Source: Caballeronia mineralivorans PML1(12) (lineage in GTDB: Bacteria > Pseudomonadota > Gammaproteobacteria > Burkholderiales > Burkholderiaceae). From it: a stretch of 53,190 nt of DNA. The stretch is taken from assembly GCF_001028175.1 (NCBI RefSeq), contig NZ_AEJF01000016.1:1-53190 (forward strand), given 5' to 3'. Below are positions 1 through 9,396 of this stretch, one piece after another. The number at the start of each line of letters is the position of its first letter. Positions within the stretch are counted from its first letter, which is position 1. A program made the translations under genes and the position numbers. The notes beneath the pieces are model-generated. The model was not told the origin of the DNA and did no database searches. It worked only from the letters and a program-made list of their open reading frames with translations.

Positions 1-1231
1 CCTTATCGGTGGAGATCAGCACGAAGTGACTCACCTGATGCCGGATCGCTGCACGCGCCACGCGCAAGGTGCCCAGCACGTTGTTGCGCACCGCCGCCCA
101 CGCGTTCTGTTCTTCCATCAGCGGTACGTGCTTGTACGCGGCCGCATGAAACACGATGTGCGGTGCGAAGCGCGACATGGTCTGATCGAGCAGCAGCGAA
201 TCCTTGGCATCGCCGATCACCGGGATCACCGACAGATCCGGAAAGCGCTCATGCAGCTCTTCGATGAGCAGATACATCGCGTATTCGCTCAGGTCGTAGG
301 CCACCAGTTGTGCTGGCGAGAAGCGCAGGATCTGGCGACACAGCTCCGAGCCGATCGAGCCGCCCGCACCCGTCACCATCACCACACGCCCGTGCAGCAA
401 CGCCTCCACGTGCGGCATGTCGATCTTCACCGGCTCGCGGCCGAGCAAGTCTTCCAGGTCGATCTGGCGAACGCGGGAGAGAAATGCCTGGCCCTGCGTG
501 AGGACGGTGAGCGCAGGCAACACCATCGCCTTGACACCGGCGCGCACGCACAGGGTCGCTACGCGCCGCTGCGAATCCACCGACGCCCCCGGGATTGCGA
601 TAATCGCCGTATCGGCCTTGAGTTGTTCTGCCCACAGCGGCAGTTCGCTGATCGATCCAAGCACCTTGTGGCCGAGGATCTCGCGGCCGCGTTTGGCGGG
701 GTCGTCGTCGAGCAGACCTACCAGACGCCATTCGCTTGAGCGCGCCAACTCGCGAACGAGGTTCGCCCCCGCCGTACCCGCGCCCAGCACAATCACCGGC
801 TTGCCCTTGCCGATCAACCCGCCGTACAGATAGAACTCCTTAATCGCGCGGTAGAGAGCACGCGATCCGCCCGTCGCCATGAACAGCAGCAGCGGCGACA
901 CAATCAGCACGGAACGGGGAATGATGGGCGACGGCTGCAACATCGCTGCACCAATCATCACGATCAGCGCTCCACTGACAACTGCCTTGGAGATCCGCAT
1001 CAGATCGGGCAAGCTCGCGAACACCCACATGCCGCGATACAACCCGAAGACGCGGAACATCAGCGCGTAGATCACCACGACCCACACGAGCGCATTGATA
1101 CCGCCGCGCCAGAAATCGTCGGGGACCGATCCATTGAAACGAAGCGCGTACGCAGCGAGCCACGCCACGGCCACCGCCACGAGGTCGACGCCGAATGCCG
1201 TAGTCGAGAGCCACGAAGGCTTAATTCGCAT
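1..1231 (-). CDS. Nucleotide-sugar 4,6-dehydratase, WbpM/CapD type (partial)
   Basis: Membrane-anchored UDP-GlcNAc 4,6-dehydratase of the long WbpM/CapD class, which makes UDP-4-keto-6-deoxy sugars for O-antigen. About 410 residues are visible and the frame is open to the left edge, so the C-terminal third (including the catalytic triad region) lies outside the window. The N-terminus begins MRIKPSWLST and has four hydrophobic segments. A first nucleotide-binding stretch (VIVLGAGTAG) lies near residue 140. The dehydratase core starts with the Rossmann motif GAGGSIGSE near residue 283, followed by FHAAAYKHVPLME and, at the edge, LISTDK. The start overlaps the stop of the WecA-like gene by 11 bases. 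The family is firm; the exact sugar is inference. Confidence 0.88.
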   Translation of the reverse strand, partial: MRIKPSWLSTTAFGVDLVAVAVAWLAAYALRFNGSVPDDFWRGGINALVWVVVIYALMFRVFGLYRGMWVFASLPDLMRISKAVVSGALIVMIGAAMLQPSPIIPRSVLIVSPLLLFMATGGSRALYRAIKEFYLYGGLIGKGKPVIVLGAGTAGANLVRELARSSEWRLVGLLDDDPAKRGREILGHKVLGSISELPLWAEQLKADTAIIAIPGASVDSQRRVATLCVRAGVKAMVLPALTVLTQGQAFLSRVRQIDLEDLLGREPVKIDMPHVEALLHGRVVMVTGAGGSIGSELCRQILRFSPAQLVAYDLSEYAMYLLIEELHERFPDLSVIPVIGDAKDSLLLDQTMSRFAPHIVFHAAAYKHVPLMEEQNAWAAVRNNVLGTLRVARAAIRHQVSHFVLISTDK

Positions 1232-2237
1232 CGTTATCGTTACCTTGAGTGAGGGTGAATTGCCGCCAACGGCGGTCGATCTGCCAGCCAACCAAGGCCA
1301 GAACAACGTACCACGCCCCGAACAGGATCCACTGGACCGCGGGCGGCATGCGAAGTGCGAAGAGCGCCACGCAACCGCTGCCCAACATGAGCAAGTAATA
1401 CGCCAAGGCCACACGGACGTGGCTCTCAGTCAGTCTCACCAGACGCTGATAGTAATGCTCACGATGCGCCAGCCAGACTTTTTCGCCGCGTGCAAGACGG
1501 CGTGCGAGGGTCACGGTGGCGTCGGCGACGAAAGGCGCGAAGACAAGCCCCGGGAACCAGATCGGCCAGACGCCGTGCTGCCAGCCCCAGAAACCCAGCG
1601 CACCGGCCAGGAAACCGAGCGGGATCGAACCTGCATCGCCGAGGAATATCTTGGCCGGATGATGGTTAAAAATCAAGAAACCCACCGCTGCGCCGGCCAC
1701 CGCCGCCGCGGCCACTGCCAGCGAAGGCTGCAACGCCACCGCAGCAACCGCATAGAAACCGAAACCGAACACCGTCATGCCGCCCGCAAGACCGTCCGAG
1801 CCGTCCATGAAATTGTAAAGATTGACGACCCAGACCAGCGCGACCACGGCAAGCAGCGCGAGCCACCAGCTGATACTCACCGAGCTCCATGCAATAGCCC
1901 CGGCCACCACGATCAGATGCGCAGCGAAGCGCACGCGGGCGGGCAGCTCTCGTCGGTCGTCGATCTGGGATACAACACCCAACAGCAAGGCCCCGAGCGC
2001 GATCCAGCCAAACGATGGTGCGCACAGTGCAACGGCGAGCAGCATTGCCGGTAGTACACCCCAGCCGCCCACGCGCGGCACCGGACGTACGTGCAACGAC
2101 CGGTGATTCGGGATATCGACTGCGATATCCCAGGCCCAGCCCGTGCGCAACAGCAGCAGCAAAATGCCCGCGCACACCACGCACGCGACGCCCGCGGCGA
2201 AGAACAAAGCTATCGGTATTTGCGCCAACGATGTCAT
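1221..2237 (-). CDS. WecA/WbpL-like undecaprenyl-phosphate sugar-1-phosphate transferase
   Basis: Polytopic glycosyltransferase-4 family protein that starts a lipid-linked glycan by moving a HexNAc-1-phosphate onto undecaprenyl phosphate. About 338 residues from the ATG at 2237, beginning MTSLAQIPIALFF. Family motifs seen are DIPNHRSLH with PRVGGWG, VVNLYNFMDGSDGLAGG (the acidic catalytic segment), NHHPAKIFLGDAGS and a late REHYYQRL. The chosen start forms a 4-base ATGA overlap with the upstream epimerase stop; the open frame extends further upstream but that part overlaps the epimerase and is not family-like. Paired with the WbpM-type dehydratase, it most likely uses UDP-QuiNAc or UDP-FucNAc. 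That substrate assignment is inference. Confidence 0.9.
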   Translation of the reverse strand: MTSLAQIPIALFFAAGVACVVCAGILLLLLRTGWAWDIAVDIPNHRSLHVRPVPRVGGWGVLPAMLLAVALCAPSFGWIALGALLLGVVSQIDDRRELPARVRFAAHLIVVAGAIAWSSVSISWWLALLAVVALVWVVNLYNFMDGSDGLAGGMTVFGFGFYAVAAVALQPSLAVAAAAVAGAAVGFLIFNHHPAKIFLGDAGSIPLGFLAGALGFWGWQHGVWPIWFPGLVFAPFVADATVTLARRLARGEKVWLAHREHYYQRLVRLTESHVRVALAYYLLMLGSGCVALFALRMPPAVQWILFGAWYVVLALVGWQIDRRWRQFTLTQGNDNDAN

Positions 2238-3172
2238 CGGCGCGCCTCCTGGAATGCCCGCACCGTCAGGGCGATACCTTCCGCCGCCGTCGTGGGCGGC
2301 CTCCAGCCAAGGCCCGTGCGCAGCCGCGTGCTGTCCATGCGCAACGGGCTCGTCAGGCGATCGACCTGGGCCGAGCGCCCAGTTAATGCACCCGCCGCGC
2401 GCAGCCATGAAGCCGGTACGGGCAGGAGGCGCGCGGGTTTATCGAAGGCTTGAGCCAGCGCCCGGATCATCTGCGCGACGCTGAGATCGTCGCCATCGGT
2501 GACGTGGAACACACCGTTGGTCGGCTCGGCGCGTGTCGCGACGAAACGGATGGCATCGGCGAGATTGCCCACGTAGACCATGCTGCGACGGGCGTCGATT
2601 GCGCCCAGCGGCAGCGGCACGCGCCGCTCGACCGCGCGCACCAGTTGCTCGAAATTCGCTTTCACGCCTGGACCGTAGACGAGCGGCGGGCGAAGAATCA
2701 CCACTTCGATGTTGTTCTGATCACCCAAAACGGCCAGCGCTTTCTCCGCTTCGAGCTTCGTGATGCCGTAAGGATCGGACGGCGTGGGCGGATCGTCTTC
2801 GCGCCACGGCCGGCCCGGCTCGCCCTCGCCCAGCGCCTTGACGCTGCTGACGAAAACGATCCGCTTGGCGCCTGCGCGCACCGCAGCACGCACCACGTTA
2901 AGCGACCCTTCCACGTTGATCCGGCGATATTCCGCGAGCGGATCGGCCGACGTGTCGCGCATGACGTGCACGCGCGCGGCGAGGAGGACGAAGGCATCAG
3001 CATCAACGGCAAGACTGGCGAAGTTGTCATCGGCGATTACGTGTTCATACGCACCCACAATGCCGTTCGATGGACGCCGGACCAGCGCGGTGACATCGTG
3101 GCCGGCATCGGCGAGCGCCGCACAGGTCGCGCGGCCGACAAAACCGTTCGCTCCCGTGACCGCGATCCTCAT
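2234..3172 (-). CDS. NAD-dependent epimerase/reductase (SDR), WbpK/WbpV-like
   Basis: Extended short-chain dehydrogenase of about 312 residues. The start MRIAVTGANGFVGRAT carries the GxxGxxG NAD-binding motif. The catalytic SDR tyrosine-lysine is in SDPYGITKLEAEK, and VILRPPLVYGPGVKANF is typical of UDP-sugar 4-epimerase/4-reductase proteins in O-antigen loci. Next to a WbpM-type dehydratase and a WbpL-type transferase, the likely job is reducing the 4-keto intermediate to UDP-QuiNAc or UDP-FucNAc. It overlaps its neighbours on both sides by 4 bases (ATGA at 3172-3169 and 2237-2234), so translation is probably coupled. A plain UDP-hexose 4-epimerase is the main alternative. Confidence 0.82.
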   Translation of the reverse strand: MRIAVTGANGFVGRATCAALADAGHDVTALVRRPSNGIVGAYEHVIADDNFASLAVDADAFVLLAARVHVMRDTSADPLAEYRRINVEGSLNVVRAAVRAGAKRIVFVSSVKALGEGEPGRPWREDDPPTPSDPYGITKLEAEKALAVLGDQNNIEVVILRPPLVYGPGVKANFEQLVRAVERRVPLPLGAIDARRSMVYVGNLADAIRFVATRAEPTNGVFHVTDGDDLSVAQMIRALAQAFDKPARLLPVPASWLRAAGALTGRSAQVDRLTSPLRMDSTRLRTGLGWRPPTTAAEGIALTVRAFQEARR

Positions 3173-4353
3173 GCCGACAACTCCCGATACACCGCGCACG
3201 TCTGTGCGACGGTCGCGCCCCACGTGAGCTCGGCGGCCCGTCGCAGGCCGCGGGCGACGAGGTCTGCGCGCAAGATGGCATCGCCAAGCAGGCGTTGCAT
3301 GCCACCGGCGATGTCATCGATGGAATACGGATCGACTTCCCACGCAGCGCCCATGGACACTTCAGGCACTGAAGTGAGATTCGATGTCAGCACCGGCACG
3401 CCACTCGCCATGGCCTCGACGACGGGCAAGCCAAAGCCCTCGAACAACGATGGATAAACGAACAACGCCGCCGACGCATAGATCTTCAGCAAGTCATCGC
3501 GAGACACATAGCCGGGCGTGAACACCTGTCCCGCTGCGGCGAGCGGTTCGATCACGCGCAACAGGTCGGAGTTCTTCCATCCATCGGCGCCGATCAGCAC
3601 GAGCGGGAACTCTTGGCGCATGCCGGCGGGCAACAGCGCGAAGGCTTCGACAAGACGCTGCAGGTTCTTGCGCGGTTGCAGGGTACACACCGACAGTACG
3701 AAACCGCCTTGGGTCAGTCCCAACTGGGCGAGAGCGGAGGCAGACTCTTCTTCCGAGTACGGCCGGAAAGAAGGCTCGACGCCGAGATGGATGGTCACGA
3801 CCTTCGATTCCGGAACACCATAGATGTCGACGATATCGTTCTTCGTGTAGTGGCTGTCCGCGATCACCATCTGCGCCTGGCGCAAGGTCTTGGGAAGCTC
3901 GCGGTCTAGATATTCAACGGCAACGCGCGGATGAAATTCCGGATGTCGCCGATGCGACAAGTCGTGAATCGTCACCACGGTCGGCCCGCGATACCGCGAT
4001 GCCACGAAGTTGGTCTCGTGATAGATGAAGCCGCGCTTGGCGTAGTCCGTGCGCAATTCACGCGACTTGATCGCGCGCACAATCGTCCGCCCGCGATACA
4101 ACCCCGGCATGCTGCGCGCGCGTTGCAGCGCCTTGGCCGCGAGGCCATCGGTAAATTGAACGCCTTTGCGCAACGCCACGCGCTGCTCGATCAACGCACG
4201 CAGGCGATCGCCCTCAAAGCTTTGCGAGCCGACCCAGCCGGCCAGCCCTTCGACCTCGCGATCCTCGCTCAGCCCTTCCAGCAAATGTTGCGTGTAGTAC
4301 CCGACACCGCTTCTCGGTGGCCTTAGTGAATTGAGATCGAAAAGCAATTTCAT
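3169..4353 (-). CDS. Glycosyltransferase, GT4 family (first gene of the operon)
   Basis: Retaining GT-B fold glycosyltransferase of 394 residues, probably cytoplasmic or membrane-peripheral, adding a sugar to the growing lipid-linked glycan. The N-terminus MKLLFDLNSLRPPRSGVGYY has the glycine-rich acceptor-side loop seen in mannosyl/rhamnosyl transferases. A DLSHRRHPEFHPR segment lies mid-protein. The C-terminal donor domain has LQPRKNLQRLVEAF and the EX7E motif in SLFEGFGLPVVEAMASG. It is the promoter-proximal member of the left operon, followed by a 4-base overlap into the epimerase gene. Donor sugar cannot be read from sequence; mannose or rhamnose is plausible from context. Confidence 0.88.
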   Translation of the reverse strand: MKLLFDLNSLRPPRSGVGYYTQHLLEGLSEDREVEGLAGWVGSQSFEGDRLRALIEQRVALRKGVQFTDGLAAKALQRARSMPGLYRGRTIVRAIKSRELRTDYAKRGFIYHETNFVASRYRGPTVVTIHDLSHRRHPEFHPRVAVEYLDRELPKTLRQAQMVIADSHYTKNDIVDIYGVPESKVVTIHLGVEPSFRPYSEEESASALAQLGLTQGGFVLSVCTLQPRKNLQRLVEAFALLPAGMRQEFPLVLIGADGWKNSDLLRVIEPLAAAGQVFTPGYVSRDDLLKIYASAALFVYPSLFEGFGLPVVEAMASGVPVLTSNLTSVPEVSMGAAWEVDPYSIDDIAGGMQRLLGDAILRADLVARGLRRAAELTWGATVAQTCAVYRELSA

Positions 4354-4875
4354 GCGTGAGCGTCTTGGGGCAAAAAGAAGTCAACGATAGCGGCATTTCC
4401 GCTACCGATAAGGAGCTTGAGCAAAACAAGATTCTTGAAGAGCAGGTCCGGCATGACACTTGGGCGGAAGTTTTGCCCGACCTGACGGTCGCGCCTACGT
4501 CATTTTTCCTTTTATCTGCATAATCGTTCGAGGCGTATCGGCTGGGACGTTGCCGCTAGCCCAACGGAGTCGCGATTGCGATCAATTTTGTAATTATAAT
4601 TTAACATATTGTTTTAACGCTCCGACCGATTCCGGCAGCGTAAGAAGCACTTCGCTGGCCCGTAATATTGCCTGGACGAAGCGCCAATCCGTTATCCGGC
4701 AAGCCCGCACAGTCCAGCGCATCACATTACCAAAGCTGCCGCTCGGGGACGAGGCGGTGGCAGTGCGATTGCGGCAACAAGGGTAACGAGATGTACCCAA
4801 TTCGGTCACTGACGTCCTGAAATCCGCTAAAATCGCGGCTTTCCAGCATTTATCCGACCCTTTCCGAGCCATTCA
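4354..4875. other. Divergent intergenic region between the left operon and manC
   Basis: About 520 bases separate two divergently transcribed polysaccharide operons, so promoters for both should lie here. The stretch around 4581-4615 is markedly AT-rich and contains a perfect TATAAT on the + strand at 4595-4600, but I see no convincing -35 at 16-18 bases. No convincing gene or RNA was found. Confidence 0.4.
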
Positions 4876-6327
4876 ATGAAGATCATTCCCGTCATCATCT
4901 GTGGGGGAGCGGGTAGCCGCCTTTGGCCCGTGTCCCGTGAAGCCTTCCCCAAGCCACTGCTGAAGCTGGCCGACGGTCAAAGTCTGCTGCAGAAAACTTA
5001 TCTGCGGGCATCGAAGGTCGCGAGCGCCGATGAAGTCGTGATCGTAACGAATCGCGAAACCTACTTCCTGACCAAGGACGAATGCGTCGACGCCCACGCG
5101 GGCGTCTCGCAGCTCGGTTTCATCCTCGAACCGTCCGCGCGCAACACTGCAGCTGCGATTGGTGTCGCGGCCGACGTCGTGCGCCAGCAGCATGGGGCGG
5201 ACGCCATCATGCTGGTGATGCCGGCGGATCAGCTTATTGAAGACGAGGTCGCTTTCGGCGCAGCCGTGCAGCACGCAGCGGCTGCGGCGCAGGAAGGCCG
5301 TATCGTTACGTTCGGGATTCGCCCAACGAAGCCGGAAACGGGTTATGGCTACATCGAATTCGACAGTGCGCCGTTACCTGGCGCCGATGCCGTTCACAAG
5401 GTGGTTCGTTTCCTAGAAAAGCCCGCGTTGAACGTGGCGCAGGAACTTGTGGCGGGCGGTCGTCATTTGTGGAATGCAGGCATGTTCTGCTTCACGGCCG
5501 AGACCATATTGGCGGAGCTCGAGAAGCACGCACCGTCCGTGATGGCGCCGGCGCTGGGCGCGGTCAATGCGGCGAAGCGCAGCGACTCGAATGACGGCTA
5601 CACGATCGAGCTCGATGCCGCGCAGTTCGCGCGCGCGGAAGATATCTCCATCGACTATGCGGTGATGGAGCGCTCGGACAACGTCAATGTGGTGCCTTGC
5701 GAGATGGGCTGGAGCGACATCGGTTCGTGGGTATCGATCAGTGAACTGACGGCGCCCGACGCGCGCGGCAACCGGATTCAGGGCGAAGCAGAACTCTATG
5801 ACGTCGATAACTGCTTCGTGCGCAGCGAGGACGGCCGGATGATCGGTGCCGTCGGTGTGAAGGATCTGATCGTGGTCGATACCGCCGATGCGCTCTTGAT
5901 CGCATCGCGGGACCGCGCTCAGGACGTCAAGCAGATCGTGGCGAAGTTGAAGCGCGTGAATCATGACGCGTACAGGCTCCACCGGACGGCGCATCGTCCG
6001 TGGGGCACTTATACCGTGCTCGAGGAAGGCGACCGCTTCAAGATGAAGCGCATTGTGGTAAAGCCGAACGCACAGCTTTCGTTGCAAATGCACCATCACC
6101 GCAGCGAACACTGGATCGTGGTGAGCGGCTGCGCGGAGATCGTCAACGGCGAGCAGGTGATTTCGCTGCAGCCGAATGAATCCACGTACATTCCGGCCGG
6201 ACACAAGCATCGCTTGAAGAATCCTGGCGTGATGAATCTCGTGCTGATTGAAGTGCAGTGCGGCGAGTATCTGGGTGAAGACGATATCGTCCGCTTCGAA
6301 GACGTTTATGGACGCGCGCCCGTTTAA
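4876..6327 (+). CDS. manC: Mannose-1-phosphate guanylyltransferase / mannose-6-phosphate isomerase
   Basis: Bifunctional type II enzyme of 483 residues that isomerises fructose-6-phosphate to mannose-6-phosphate and makes GDP-mannose from mannose-1-phosphate. The nucleotidyltransferase signature CGGAGSRLWPVSREAFPKPL is at the N-terminus, with FLEKPALNVAQEL and WNAGMFCF further on. The C-terminal cupin isomerase domain (about residues 375-480) shows GDRFKMKRIVVKPNAQLSLQ, then MHHHRSEHWIVVSG and the metal-binding histidine near the end. Length matches the family. It feeds the gmd branch about 13 kb away. No phosphomannomutase (manB/algC) is in the window, so that step must come from elsewhere. 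A strong terminator follows. Confidence 0.95.
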   Translation: MKIIPVIICGGAGSRLWPVSREAFPKPLLKLADGQSLLQKTYLRASKVASADEVVIVTNRETYFLTKDECVDAHAGVSQLGFILEPSARNTAAAIGVAADVVRQQHGADAIMLVMPADQLIEDEVAFGAAVQHAAAAAQEGRIVTFGIRPTKPETGYGYIEFDSAPLPGADAVHKVVRFLEKPALNVAQELVAGGRHLWNAGMFCFTAETILAELEKHAPSVMAPALGAVNAAKRSDSNDGYTIELDAAQFARAEDISIDYAVMERSDNVNVVPCEMGWSDIGSWVSISELTAPDARGNRIQGEAELYDVDNCFVRSEDGRMIGAVGVKDLIVVDTADALLIASRDRAQDVKQIVAKLKRVNHDAYRLHRTAHRPWGTYTVLEEGDRFKMKRIVVKPNAQLSLQMHHHRSEHWIVVSGCAEIVNGEQVISLQPNESTYIPAGHKHRLKNPGVMNLVLIEVQCGEYLGEDDIVRFEDVYGRAPV

Positions 6328-6353
6328 CTGACTCCGTTCTTTCGCATCGCTTT

Positions 6354-6377
6354 AAAACGGGCGCTTGCGCCCGTTTT
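6354..6377 (+). terminator. Rho-independent terminator after manC
   Basis: Perfect inverted repeat AAAACGGGCG / CGCCCGTTTT with a CTTG loop, 26 bases after the manC stop. The 3' arm ends in a T run. It also has an A run 5' of the stem, so it could act in both directions, but only the + strand has an upstream gene. Confidence 0.85.
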
Positions 6378-6420
6378 GTCATCATCGGCCGGTTAACGGC
6401 CGACTTCGTCCCCAGGATCT

Positions 6421-7527
6421 ATGCGCGTTTTACACTTCTACAAGACGTACAAGCCCGATTCGATGGGCGGGGCCGAAGAGCTCATCGGACAGATCTGTTC
6501 GGGTGCGGCAAAGCACGGCATCACGAGCGAAGTGCTGACGGTGAGCAAGGACACGACGTCTGTTGATTTTGGCGACCACGTGCATCATCGGGCGAAGCTA
6601 GATGTGGAGATCGCATCGTCAGCGTTTTCGATGGCCGCGTTCGGGCGCTTTCGCGAACTGGCCGAAAATGCCGACCTGATTCACTATCATTTTCCTTGGC
6701 CGTTTGCCGATGTCGTGCACTTCGCCACGCGCGTGAAGAAGCCCACTGTCGTGACATATCACTCAGATATCGTACGGCAAAAGGTCTTGCTGCAGTTTTA
6801 CAAGCCGCTGCGCGACCGGTTTCTGGCAAGCGTGGATGCGATCGTAGCGACGTCGCCGAACTATCTTGCTACGAGCGATGTGTTGCGGCGATATCGCGAA
6901 AAGGTAACGGTCATTCCCATCGGGCTCGATGAGAAAACGTATCGGGTGCCGACTGAAGAGAAACGGCAGTACTGGAGCGCGCGCATCGGGCCGAAGTTCT
7001 TCTTATTTGTCGGTAATCTGCGCTACTACAAAGGCCTACATGTTCTGCTCGATGCCATGCAGGGCACCGAATTCAAGGCGGTCATTGTGGGTGCGGGTCC
7101 AGCAGAGCGGAACCTGCGGGCGCAAGCGGAACGGCTCGGGTTGACGAATGTGGAGTTCGTCGGGCCCGTGGGTGATGACGATAAGGTCGCCCTCCTCTCG
7201 CTGTGCTATGCGCTGACGTTCCCTTCGCATTTGCGGTCTGAAGCGTTCGGGATCTCGCTGCTCGAAGGGGCGATGTTCGGGAAGCCGATGTTATCGACAG
7301 AGATCGGTACAGGCACGTCGTACGTGAATCTGGATGACGTGACCGGGTATGTGGTGCCGGGTAGCGACTCGGCGGCGTTGAGGGTAGCGATGGGCAAGCT
7401 CTGGGCCAATCAAGAGGCGGCGGCGCGATTTGGCGTCGCGGCGCGTGCGCGGTTCGAGGCCATGTTTACCGCGGACAAGATGGCTGACGCATATGTGGGC
7501 TTGTACCGGCGGCTGGTGGCGCGCTGA
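6421..7527 (+). CDS. Glycosyltransferase, GT4 family
   Basis: GT-B glycosyltransferase of 368 residues starting MRVLHFYKTYKPDSMGGAEE, with the glycine-rich acceptor loop. IHYHFPWPFADV and VVTYHSDIVRQ are typical of O-antigen GT4 enzymes of the WbnH/WbdH kind. The donor domain has FLFVGNLRYYKGLHVLLDAM, and its EX7E motif is E-A-F-G-I-S-L-L-E in the segment starting SEAFGISLLEG. It stands alone after the manC terminator, 147 bases before the next gene. The substrate is unknown; GDP-mannose is possible because manC is adjacent (inference). Confidence 0.88.
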   Translation: MRVLHFYKTYKPDSMGGAEELIGQICSGAAKHGITSEVLTVSKDTTSVDFGDHVHHRAKLDVEIASSAFSMAAFGRFRELAENADLIHYHFPWPFADVVHFATRVKKPTVVTYHSDIVRQKVLLQFYKPLRDRFLASVDAIVATSPNYLATSDVLRRYREKVTVIPIGLDEKTYRVPTEEKRQYWSARIGPKFFLFVGNLRYYKGLHVLLDAMQGTEFKAVIVGAGPAERNLRAQAERLGLTNVEFVGPVGDDDKVALLSLCYALTFPSHLRSEAFGISLLEGAMFGKPMLSTEIGTGTSYVNLDDVTGYVVPGSDSAALRVAMGKLWANQEAAARFGVAARARFEAMFTADKMADAYVGLYRRLVAR

Positions 7528-7673
7528 ACACTGCGATGTAGAGCCGACTCCTTGCTTGCCTGTCGGGATCGTCGAGGAGTTAGTTGAGCATGAAGGACGT
7601 CCCGGTTTCGCCAGAGGGCGATCGCTCTTAAAAAACGACTCGATCACACTAGGCTCCTATAAAAGAAGGCAGA

Positions 7674-9353
7674 ATGAACAGCATTCCTACTCATCAGCTC
7701 AGTCATTCGCGATCTGCGCGTACTTTGCTTTTTCTTCTTGGGTTGGCTTTCTCTCTCTACCTGTTTTTTCAGCCGGAAGTCGATAGCGGTTTTCGCTTTC
7801 TATATGGCGACTATTTCGACACCGAAATTGAAACAGCAATCCTGGAGCATTGGCATCACGTATTTTTTGGAATACAGCGATGGACCGAGACAGGCTACTT
7901 CTTCCCCTATAAAGGAACCCTTGGATATAACGATGGTTATTTTATCTTCGGCGTCATTTACTCGGCTTTTAGAAGCATAAACGTTGACCCGTTCGTTTCA
8001 ACGTCGCTGACTCATATCGTTGTCAAAGCACTCGGATATGTAGGCATGTTTCTCATGCTGCGTCGCTTTCGTCTGTCGTTCGCGGCCAGTCTCGTTGGTG
8101 CAATCCTGTTCACCATCGCAGGCAATTCGAACAATCAAATGGCGCACGGGCAACTGCTATCGATAGCGTTCGCTCCAATTGCCGTAATAACGATGGTCAA
8201 TTGTCGTAACGCACTCGTTCTCGTCGACTTCCTAAAATTGACGCTGCACGGTTTTTTGTTTGCCGCGGTTTTTGGTACGTGGATGCTGACAGCGTATTAC
8301 ACAGCGTGGTTTTTCGCATTCTTTTGCACGGTGCTCGGCGCAATAAGCTTCATATATGCACGACGTTCCGAAGTGACGAAGGCATTTTTCAGCACGTTAA
8401 GCCGGGCGTGGAAACCGATTTTGATTTGCGGCGCTATGGCGATCATCCTGTTGACCCCGTTTTTTATCGTCTATCTGCCCAAGGCACGCGAAACTGGGAT
8501 GCATGAGGTAGGAGCGGCGGTCGCTTACGCACTATCACCGATTGATCTGTTCAATGTCGGTAATCGCAATATTGCATGGAGCCGTTTCTTCAATGTACTT
8601 CACGAGTTTGTTTCACCTGACATACCCGCTGACGGCGAACACGTCACGGGATTTCCGGTCATCCTGATTATCTTGGTGGTTATCTCCGGCGCTTATTACA
8701 AAGCCGAGAAAACGGAGCGATTCGAAACCAATAAATTTATGTTTTGCGTGTCTTTAACCGTTTTTTTTACGTGGATCGCCGTGGTCAAGTTTGGATCGTT
8801 CTCACCGTGGAGAATATTGTTCTTTATCACTCCCGGGGCAAAGGGGCTGCGCGTTATTTCTCGATATCAGATCTTTCTGAGCATCCCGATCATATTAATC
8901 GTGATGAGTTATCTGGATCGTTTGCGGGCGCGCGTACCTCAAGTACTGGTGTCCCTGCTTGCTCTCGCGTTGATAGCCGAGAGCGTTTATCGGCCGCAAC
9001 CCCTGAGCTTAGACGCTGCGCAGCAGAGAGCGACGCTTGCGGCGATCCCGCCCGTGCCTGCGTCGTGTCAATCCTTTTTTGTCATCACCGCACGCGCAAA
9101 ACCGCTTGTGGGTGACGCGCGTACGCTCGCTCTGTATCCACATAATGTCGATGCCATGCTATTAGCTGCGTACTTTCAGGTACCCACGATAAATGGCTTC
9201 TCGACGTTCAATCCCGCGGACTGGAACTTTGCGGATTCAGAGAAAGCGGATTACGTTCTTCGCGTCAAAACATACGTCGAGCGACACAAATTGCAGCAAG
9301 TGTGCTCACTTGACGCAACTCGATCCGAAAAGTGGAATCTGCATCCTTTCTAG
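7674..9353 (+). CDS. Polytopic membrane protein, GT-C-like, of unassigned function
   Basis: A 559-residue protein with about ten or more hydrophobic segments through residue 440 and a soluble C-terminal tail of about 110 residues. The layout (first helix, then a long extracytoplasmic loop with acidic residues, FLYGDYFDTEIETAILEHWH, then multiple helices) resembles GT-C lipid-linked-sugar glycosyltransferases or large membrane proteins that decorate polysaccharides, but I do not recognise a named family. Base composition is clearly lower in G+C than the flanking manC and GT genes, suggesting transfer. Its TAG stop lies inside the CTAG at the left boundary of the IS5 element, so the original 3' end may have been altered by the insertion. 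Confidence 0.65.
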   Translation: MNSIPTHQLSHSRSARTLLFLLGLAFSLYLFFQPEVDSGFRFLYGDYFDTEIETAILEHWHHVFFGIQRWTETGYFFPYKGTLGYNDGYFIFGVIYSAFRSINVDPFVSTSLTHIVVKALGYVGMFLMLRRFRLSFAASLVGAILFTIAGNSNNQMAHGQLLSIAFAPIAVITMVNCRNALVLVDFLKLTLHGFLFAAVFGTWMLTAYYTAWFFAFFCTVLGAISFIYARRSEVTKAFFSTLSRAWKPILICGAMAIILLTPFFIVYLPKARETGMHEVGAAVAYALSPIDLFNVGNRNIAWSRFFNVLHEFVSPDIPADGEHVTGFPVILIILVVISGAYYKAEKTERFETNKFMFCVSLTVFFTWIAVVKFGSFSPWRILFFITPGAKGLRVISRYQIFLSIPIILIVMSYLDRLRARVPQVLVSLLALALIAESVYRPQPLSLDAAQQRATLAAIPPVPASCQSFFVITARAKPLVGDARTLALYPHNVDAMLLAAYFQVPTINGFSTFNPADWNFADSEKADYVLRVKTYVERHKLQQVCSLDATRSEKWNLHPF

Positions 9354-9354
9354 G

Positions 9355-9374
9355 TAGTCGGCCCTGCACAATTG
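9355..9374 (+). repeat. Left terminal inverted repeat of the IS5 element
   Basis: TAGTCGGCCCTGCACAATTG, the inverse of 10820-10839 with two mismatches over 20 bases. Confidence 0.75.
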
Positions 9375-9396
9375 ATTTTGCTCGCTGCTGGTTGAG

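Noticed and set aside
26..739. 237-residue + strand frame at the left edge
   Set aside because: It is antisense to the WbpM-type dehydratase, whose motifs are clear, and has the His/Arg-rich composition of a shadow.
1095..2054. 319-residue + strand frame
   Set aside because: Antisense to the WecA-like gene; no recognisable protein features.
4595..4600. TATAAT as a manC promoter
   Set aside because: No acceptable -35 at normal spacing and the site is 275 bases from manC; noted only in the intergenic entry.
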